64,000 nt of DNA, from the NCBI GenBank assembly GCA_010094025.1, contig ML991782.1, positions 248,001-312,000 of the forward strand, read 5' to 3'. Below are positions 57,411 to 64,000 of this stretch, one piece after another. Made by a program: the position numbers and the translations under genes. Position 1 is the first letter of the stretch, and every line of letters starts with the position of its first letter. The DNA comes from Viridothelium virens (Eukaryota > Ascomycota > Dothideomycetes > Trypetheliales > Trypetheliaceae). The notes beneath the pieces are model-generated. The model had not been told where the DNA came from, did not search any database, and saw only the letters and a list, made by a program, of their open reading frames with translations.

Positions 57411-58827
57411 TGTTTGAGAAGTCGAAGTGAGTTGGGATTATTCCTTGAATGGCAGGTCCCTGTGTTGTTGAGTGCCTATGCCTCGGCCAAAAGCAAAGTT
57501 AGGGTTATGGATTGTGGAGAAGGGAGCCAAGATCCGGAGACGCGTCCTTTGCTGTCTGGGGCAAACTTCGAAGAACTTCCTAGCCTAGCTGAGGGACGGT
57601 GAGGCGTAGCGCGATGCGGCTATGACTGGTGGGGTGTTATTCGACCGATGAGTAGTAGGTGCTCAGAGCCAGCGTCTCTCGCGTCCCATGTCGTGCATCG
57701 GCATCGGCAGCAGCTGCAGGCGCATGGGAGTCGCAAATCGTATAACGGTTTACGCGGCCCGCCAAACCACACAACCCTGGCCGTCGTAGTTTATCAAGAC
57801 GACAGAACACCGCTCCGCTTCATCAACTTGCTGCATGCCAATCTCTGAGACAGGATTTGTCCCCTTTGAAACATCCCATTCAGGCTGCATGATGATTTGT
57901 GCGATCCAGACCGTTGCATAAGAATGGCTCAAAACTGCCTATTTCGTCATGTAAATGTATGTGAATCTCATCCAAGAATACACCGATCATGGGCACGCAG
58001 CGGACGGTTGCGCAGACAGCCTCCAGTATGGACGTCATTCGCACTTGATGAGCAGTTGTCCTCGATAACCAATCCACGCGGAAGCCGCTATCAACATGAT
58101 CAAGGCTTCGATATCGTCCGTGTAGGTGCGAAAGACCTAGCTCGATTGTTTTGCTGGCTTGGCATTCGCTTCGGTCCGACGCTACGTTATGCAGCGATAG
58201 ACGGTACCAGACTTTGAAATATCTCGGCTGTAATGCTACCGAGTCGGGCATAGCCTCCGAATTTTCAAAGCGCTCACTTCGATATGACTGAATTGCAGCA
58301 ACATGGTGACCTGTCGACCATATCTCAAGTGTATCAAGACAAGGGCTCGAGCCACTTGAACTCGAGATAACCGATTGAAACCCTTGGTCCGAACATCGGG
58401 TATGGGCACTATGACTTGGCGCACGTAAAATTGGCTGCCGATCATGATACGCGAAGCTGGGTTGATATGTCAAATCAACTATCAATTCTTGTGAGAATTT
58501 TAGGCCAGTCGACAGATAGAGCAGGCAAATGTCTCAAGTTTTGATCTCCTGTGGAGGTTTACTCCAATTTTACTTGGCTACGGATTAGGAGGAGGCAAAG
58601 CAAGGCAAAGAAAACCAGGCTTCAGCGAGGGATCCCAAGCAAAGATCCAACAGCTGCTAGGCATTCCTTGAGAGAACACCCCGACACCATCACACATTCC
58701 CTTTGTCGCTTCTCGATACTGATACTTGTTCGAATCAGGGTAAAATCTATTCCAAGCGCCGCCTTGATTCATCCATCCAGAATATACGCAGCGAAAAGCA
58801 AGTCACAACGACGGCACTTGATGAGCC

Positions 58828-59205
58828 TTAATTCCGGCCCACGGATAGGACGTCTACCGGTACGGAGGTTGGTTGCCGTGTAGGCTCTCTGGGTTTCGGG
58901 AGAATCAACTGGGGCTGACAGTGATGGAGTCGCGCCATGAGAAATTGGATAAGGACATTTCGGTTATGTCCTTTTGCGAACCACGACGGGATGTGCAAAC
59001 CCCTCATCACCACCATCTTTGATGTTCCTCTTGAAATAGATTCACTTGGCAACAAGCCCTTGACATCGTAGGGTCCATCTGTCCGGTCGGTGTCTTTGGA
59101 TAATTGTGCGATGGCGAGTGTATTCGAAGATTGAATGCCGGATGTGACAACAACACGAATGCTAATAAGTTCGCCAGGGGCGTAGTGCTGGGAGTAGTCA
59201 TCCGG
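58828..59205 (-). CDS. Possible exon of an unidentified gene
   Basis: Open for 125 codons to a TAA, beginning right after a TTTAG acceptor-like site, with no ATG at its start. The first 85 codons read like a folded domain (alternating hydrophobic strands, PSWFAKGHNRNVLIQFLMARL), while the last 30 are Pro/Arg-rich. An upstream exon could be the Cys/His-bearing frame at 59329-59586, but phases and signals do not clearly join. Not recognised as a known family. Confidence 0.3.
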   Translation of the reverse strand, partial: PDDYSQHYAPGELISIRVVVTSGIQSSNTLAIAQLSKDTDRTDGPYDVKGLLPSESISRGTSKMVVMRGLHIPSWFAKGHNRNVLIQFLMARLHHCQPQLILPKPREPTRQPTSVPVDVLSVGRN

Positions 59206-59344
59206 CTAAATGAGTGTTCTATTACGGACAGTCCCCTAAGTCATATTTAATGGTAAAAGTATGTCACAAGTGTGATTTCTTCCTGGTAAGGACGCGTCAA
59301 ACAATGCCGAACACCAAAGCTTATCCATTTAGAATACTTGCAAT

Positions 59345-59389
59345 TGCCGTGAAAAAGACTGCCGTGAAAAGGACTGCCGTGAGAACAAC
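59345..59389. repeat. 15-bp tandem repeat, three units
   Basis: Unit tgccgtgaaaaagac, repeated with one and then several changes. Confidence 0.85.
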
Positions 59390-60210
59390 GAAACCACCCA
59401 TATACCTTTTGCTTTTCGCCACTCGGGTAATAAGCAGGGCGGATGATCCTTCAGAGCGTCTCGGGGAGCCCTGGCAGTTTGATGTGCTCCGTGGAAAGCA
59501 AAAGGATTTCCACAGAGATGGCAGTGCAGTGTCTTGTAAAGCCTCACTTTTGGCTTCGGATGTGCAGGAGTGAAGTTGAAAAGCATCAAGTACAGTCCAG
59601 GCAATCTAATGGGTCAGCTTAAGCGGATATTTGCGTCGATGAGTCTCGTGCATGTATGCTACGAGAAAAGTCGCTATACAAGGGTCAAAACAGCAATAAG
59701 CCAGGATTAGGTGCAGTAGATTACTGACCTTAATCGAGGCGCTCGCATTGACCTACCTTGCCTACCCGGCGCTACTCGTTAACTACCTGCATGACAGTTG
59801 AGGCAAGCATTATATCGTCGGCCTGCTTAGTTGGGGATGTGGCACAACTACAAACCAAAGCCATTACTAGCACAGCCAGACGAATCAGCTGCATGTTGCT
59901 AAAGAAATGCGCAGATCATCCCAGCGATACTGGTCACGGACGGTGCAATTTCGCTGACCGAAACGATTAAAAAAATCAATTGTACTCGCAGAATTTAGCC
60001 AGGGACGACGTCGGAGAGTGTCGACAGAGGAAGATCAGGATACCCAGACATCTAGGGCACAACGCCAGCATAGACGATATTTTTCAGGTGAGTTGGCGAA
60101 ATAAGATTTCCTTTGCGGGCAGAATTGCTCGCTTCAGAGGTCACGATGTCGGGAGGCGCAGAGGCAGGAGGCCTGGGGGCAGGAGAGGCAGGAGCGACAG
60201 GCCCAGCTGG

Positions 60211-60250
60211 TCCAACCTGATCCACCCTGATCCAACCTGCTCCAACCTGG
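60211..60250. repeat. 10-bp tandem repeat, four units
   Basis: Unit tccaacctga in four contiguous copies with single-base changes, inside a GC-rich Gly/Ala-type stretch. Confidence 0.9.
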
Positions 60251-61403
60251 CAGGAGCGAGTCCGGGGGCGGGGGATGAGGCGGCTTCGGGAACGGGAGCT
60301 AGACCGATACGGCTTAGCCCCAATCCCCTTCACCTTCCCAATCTCATCTCACACGATGAATTCTCGATGCATGGCTTACCTCTTCGACCTCCTATTCTCT
60401 TGCTCTTTCAACGCCCAATTTCGAGCTCCTTCTCAATATCGACCTTCTCAGCGAATGCGAATTCGGCCATGCTGGTAGGATAGGCTAGAACTTGAACGCC
60501 CCTGCCCCCGCCATCCAATCAATTCGACGCACCGCAGAGTCGTGAGGTCATCGATTCTGTAGCTACACGAGGTTGCAGCATCTGCTGCATTCATGCTCAC
60601 GATTCCCCTTCAACGCTCGCCCGGCCTCTTGCCTTAGCGAAGCAGTCGTCTACAGTTGTTCCCCTCACCGTCTGCCCCGCAATCCCCGTATTGTGTCTCC
60701 GAAGCCAAGCCTCGATGCGAAGGGAAAGGCATTTGTTAACGAGTCTCCAATACTCAATTCTCCAGATCATGCATCCATACCTGCTTTTAGGCCCGGGCAG
60801 CCGAGGATAGTCTCAGGACATGTACTTCCTGTACCCGTGCTTGTCGAATGCCCTCCTAAAAACCCTGCGTCTCATCCTGGTGCAAGCTCCTTCTCTCTCT
60901 CCAGTGGCTGATCGGATGCCATCTACCAGCAAGGTACTTGACTTAGGACTCTCTAAGGAATCCATCCTCTCTCCATAGTCGGTAGGTGGATTTTAATATT
61001 GGCATGGTGTTGGGGCCCCTGGCATACCCTGTGCCGGGTCTAAAACAATGAACCTTTGCGATGCTCTTGTTCCTCGGCGTTTAGGACCAGCCCATCCTAC
61101 GTCAGAAATTCCATAGATAGTGCGCGAGGAAGACTCATTCAGGTATTTGGACCAATATCTCATCTTGATTTCACATGATATCTATCCCATCGATATTTCC
61201 GACTCGCATCTATGTTGATTGCCCTGAAAAGGTACAAGCTTTGTCACCCTCCGTTGGCTCACCTTTCAGGGTGAAGGGTTTCTGGTCACTTTGCAGATGT
61301 GATTTCTTTTGTTTGTATTCTTAGGTCAGGCGCCGCTTTCGACAAATCCTCCCGCCACATTGTCTTCGGGACCGTCCGACAACCGAAAATAAGCTTTCTT
61401 GTG

Positions 61404-64000
61404 ATGTCAGACTCAGGACGTCGTACCGCAATTGCCTGCAGTAGATGTGCCAAAGCGAAAGTAAGATGTGACAAAAAGGTAAGTGTCTCCGCAACCAACA
61501 ACACCAGTGCAATATCTGATGCTCCATAATCATAGGTACCGTGCACCAGATGCAAGCTAAAACGGGTGCACTGCGAATCAAGACCAACTCGACGTTATGC
61601 TGCTGGTCAGCCCGTTATTTACGATACGTCGAATGGATTCGCGAGCCACACATTCAATGCCAAGCCAGTCGCTCTTCATCTAGACACGAATCCAGACCAA
61701 GCAGTGTGGGGCACTTTTACCACAGGCCAGTCTGACAATCAGATCTCAGCCGAGAGCAACTGGTTGTCGAGTCCAATCGAAAAGGAGCCTTCTTCAGGAA
61801 AGTCGAATGCGTCACACCTACATACTCCGACATCACTGTCTGGGATCGAGCCAAATGTATCACAGCAAGATATGAAACAATCGCCAGAATTTGTGACTTC
61901 TCCAGATGGCATTGAATACATTGTGCCTATGGACAATGTTCACTATCATCCAGAGCAGACGGACTATTTCATGTCCCGCAGCAATCCTTACATCATGCCT
62001 TCAACGACCTTGGCGATGGCTTCACATATGAACGGCATCGGCGATTTTGATGACCTCGGCTTCCAGCCTCCTTTATTTGATCCCAAGGCTTCGTCTACTC
62101 AGTTTCCAGCCCCTTCGAGGCCAAACGTTCCCACTGTAAAACATCCCGTTCTCGAGGATGAAGCCATCCTTAATGCGCAGGATCACTGGTCTTGGTTCAA
62201 ATGCAATCCATCCCCTGCCGAATCTAGCCCAGAGACGACGAGTGCTCACTTGGACAGCTTGGTCGGGACTCTCGTAAACCAAGATGCCTGGGACTCACTT
62301 GATGTTCAGCAAGCGGAATCGGACCTTGCAATGAGCAAGGCTATATCCACCGAGCCGGTGCTCAGGTCTGTGAGGGATCGACTGCTAGAGTATACCAGGG
62401 AACTATTCCGTGGTGCTATGGAACGTCGGATCCCATCATTACAAGTCCAGTCACCTATTGACGAATTGACATCAATTTTTGACCAAGCGGAGAAACTCAT
62501 ATTACCGCCACCCCACGTGCTTCGCTACTTCTTGCGAGCCTATGTATGCGGGTTCGAGCCCTTCTATCCAACCGTCGCCAGGGGCACACTTAATCCAGGT
62601 GTGCTGCTCGATGAAAAGTCGAACCATTCACCCTTGCTACTGCTCCTCCTCTTCGCGCAAGGAGCGATGACAAATCCCACATTCGAGGCCAGGGCATTCA
62701 GTAGTGGACTGACAGAACTATGTCGCACCGCCTTGAACCAGGCCATGCAACGGGAGATTTTCGTAATTAGGGTTGATTCTTCTTTTATGCGTAATGCGCT
62801 CCACTATCTGAATCTAGCAGCCTGGGGAGGAGATAAATGGCATATGGACGTAGGTTGCTGACGAGTTCGAGGGTTTCTTTCGAACGAAAAAGCTTATGAC
62901 TTCGCAGGTTGCCATCAAGCAACGAGCGATATACACATCAGTATGCTAGAGCTTCCAGTAGGTGCAGGTCGTCACGACTAACTTCATTCTTAGATGCTGC
63001 AGCTATCCGGAATGCTCGAGCAAAAGAATAATGTAATTACATCATCTGAAGGGTCTTGGGACACGGAGAAGCTTTGGAGCGCCTGGACAGAACAGGAAAG
63101 TCATAGTCGGTGAGTACAGTCTCTGACCGTGTCAAGTCTAGATGGCAGTCAACTTCATAGACTTCTCGAATACCATACATGCAGTCGTTCTCTTAAGTGA
63201 TTTTTACATACTGACTTGTGTAACACAGTCTCGTCTACTCTTGGGTCAATGTAGACCAAGAGATCAGTTTGTTCCATGATACAACACCACAACTATCGGT
63301 TTGGGACATGCATCTTGCCATGCCCTCCGCAGACTCGCTCTGGAAAGCAGCCTCCGCAAATGACTGGCGTTCTCTCTTCGACGCGTCTGGCTCCATGGCC
63401 CAGACGGCAGGCTTAAGCGATTTGTTCCAGCAATTTATGGAACACCGTTTGATTGATCAAGCACAAGACCTCTCAGGAATGCACCTGCGGCTCCTACTGC
63501 AACCTCTGCAGGGACTGTGTAGTCACCTGGGTCAGTATCTCGAATTCTTCCCAGACAATCCCCCTATTACCTCTTCACGCCTCGCAACGACTTCGGCATC
63601 ACGGTCACAACTTAATGATGGCCGTTATCTCCTTCAGCAGTGGTTCAACCTCTACCAAAACTCTAGCTTGGTCTCCAGCAAAGACCCTGCCGTGTCCACT
63701 GCTTTAATCATGTACCATCTCATCAGCCTGAGCACCTTTGTCAACTTCCCCGAGATTGAGAAGGTCCTGCAGCAAAGCCCACTAAGCCAGCCGTTTCGTC
63801 ATCATTTCAATCTCCGGATGCGAACAATGGAGTCGGCTGTCGATATCTTCTTCCACTGCGGCCAGGTCTTACGATTACTCTGTCTTCTAAGAAGTGGTAG
63901 TAGACCGATCTGGTGGCCTGCGGCGATCTACAGGGTTGCCCTCATCTGTTTCATTACCAGCTCTGCTCGACTTGGCATGCAATTTAGCTCTCCGAACTCG
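61404..64000 (+). CDS. Zn2Cys6 transcription factor, partial (runs off right edge)
   Basis: Five exons seen: 61404..61478, 61536..62849, 62908..62940, 62994..63109, 63229..>64000. The N-terminal binuclear cluster is ACSRCAKAKVRC (exon 1) plus PCTRCKLKRVHC (exon 2), giving C-x2-C-x6-C-x5-C-x2-C-x6-C with an intron inside the loop. A long Ser/Pro-rich linker leads to a fungal-specific regulatory domain: LLEYTRELFRGAMERR, ILPPPHVLRYFLRAYVCGFE, PLLLLLLFAQGAM, then SRLVYSWVNVDQEISLFHD across a micro-exon (33 nt) and two further exons. Targets unknown. The 4-kb gene-poor upstream region is large for this window. Confidence 0.9.

Larger units (their letters stand above)
57411..61403. other. Gene-poor 4-kb interval with weak coding signals
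   Basis: Largest gap in the window. Three segments merit mention. The minus-strand frame 58828-59205 is open for 125 codons from a TTTAG acceptor, with protein-like text (GELISIRVVVTSGIQSS, PSWFAKGHNRNVLIQF). The minus-strand frame 59329-59586 has LHCHLCGNPFAFHGAHQ, a possible zinc site. A 201-codon minus frame at 57880-58485 has no features. A plus-strand Gly/Ala-rich stretch lies near 60146. None could be joined into a supported gene. The right end is the leader of the Zn2Cys6 gene. Confidence 0.4.

Noticed and set aside
57880-58485. 201-codon minus-strand frame as a gene
   Set aside because: No recognisable motifs, no splice partners, and composition like the surrounding non-coding sequence.
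60146-60480. Gly/Ala-rich plus-strand frame as a small gene
   Set aside because: Composition follows the local repeats. Competing frames are equally open and none has a convincing start or domain.
57411-61403. Transposon or retroelement remnants in the gene-poor tract
   Set aside because: No terminal repeats, transposase or polymerase motifs, and no strong AT shift of the kind left by repeat-induced mutation.

Overview
The window comes from a filamentous ascomycete (Pezizomycotina). The evidence is gene structure and content: most genes carry short (about 45-70 nt) GT-AG introns, and they include a Zn2Cys6 regulator, a SAT4/rhodopsin-like membrane protein, a DHA2-type exporter, ERG28, an augmin-like subunit and a fungal-type nitric oxide synthase. 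The order cannot be fixed from the sequence alone. No rRNA, tRNA, CRISPR or recognisable transposon was found. Exon boundaries below were assigned by hand from splice signals, reading phase and family conservation.

Region 1 (about 1-21.7 kb) is accessory in character. In order it holds an MFS exporter (cut by the left edge), a complete nitric oxide synthase (NOS, oxygenase plus reductase), two divergently transcribed multicopper oxidase (MCO) genes, a SAT4-like seven-helix membrane protein, a COQ2/UbiA-like prenyltransferase, an FAD monooxygenase, an O-methyltransferase and a SnoaL-fold protein. Exporter, oxidases, prenyltransferase, monooxygenase, methyltransferase and SnoaL together look like the tailoring part of a specialised-metabolite locus, with NOS inside it. 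No PKS, NRPS or terpene synthase core is in the window; if one exists it would lie to the left. The second MCO has lost 7 of the 11 copper ligands but is an intact spliced gene.

Region 2 (about 22.4-57.4 kb) is dense housekeeping: PRO1, dienelactone hydrolase, TIM21, an augmin-like coiled-coil protein, a secreted carboxylesterase, 3-ketoacyl-CoA reductase, ERG28, GAL7, a Yip1-family protein, a Yrb2/RanBP3-like protein, cystathionine beta-synthase, SRP receptor beta, MCD4, EMC4, beta-adaptin, an enoyl-CoA hydratase, a Cdc25-like rhodanese phosphatase and two conserved-looking unknowns. Many sit head to head over short shared promoters.

Region 3 (about 57.4-64 kb) is a gene-poor 4-kb stretch with short tandem repeats and only weak coding signals, followed by a Zn2Cys6 transcription factor that runs off the right edge.

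The most unusual large-scale signal is compositional. At least nine genes in 21-57 kb contain a GC-rich patch that switches from C-rich to G-rich near its middle. The switch reads C then G whichever strand the gene is on, so it is not a codon-usage effect tied to transcription direction.
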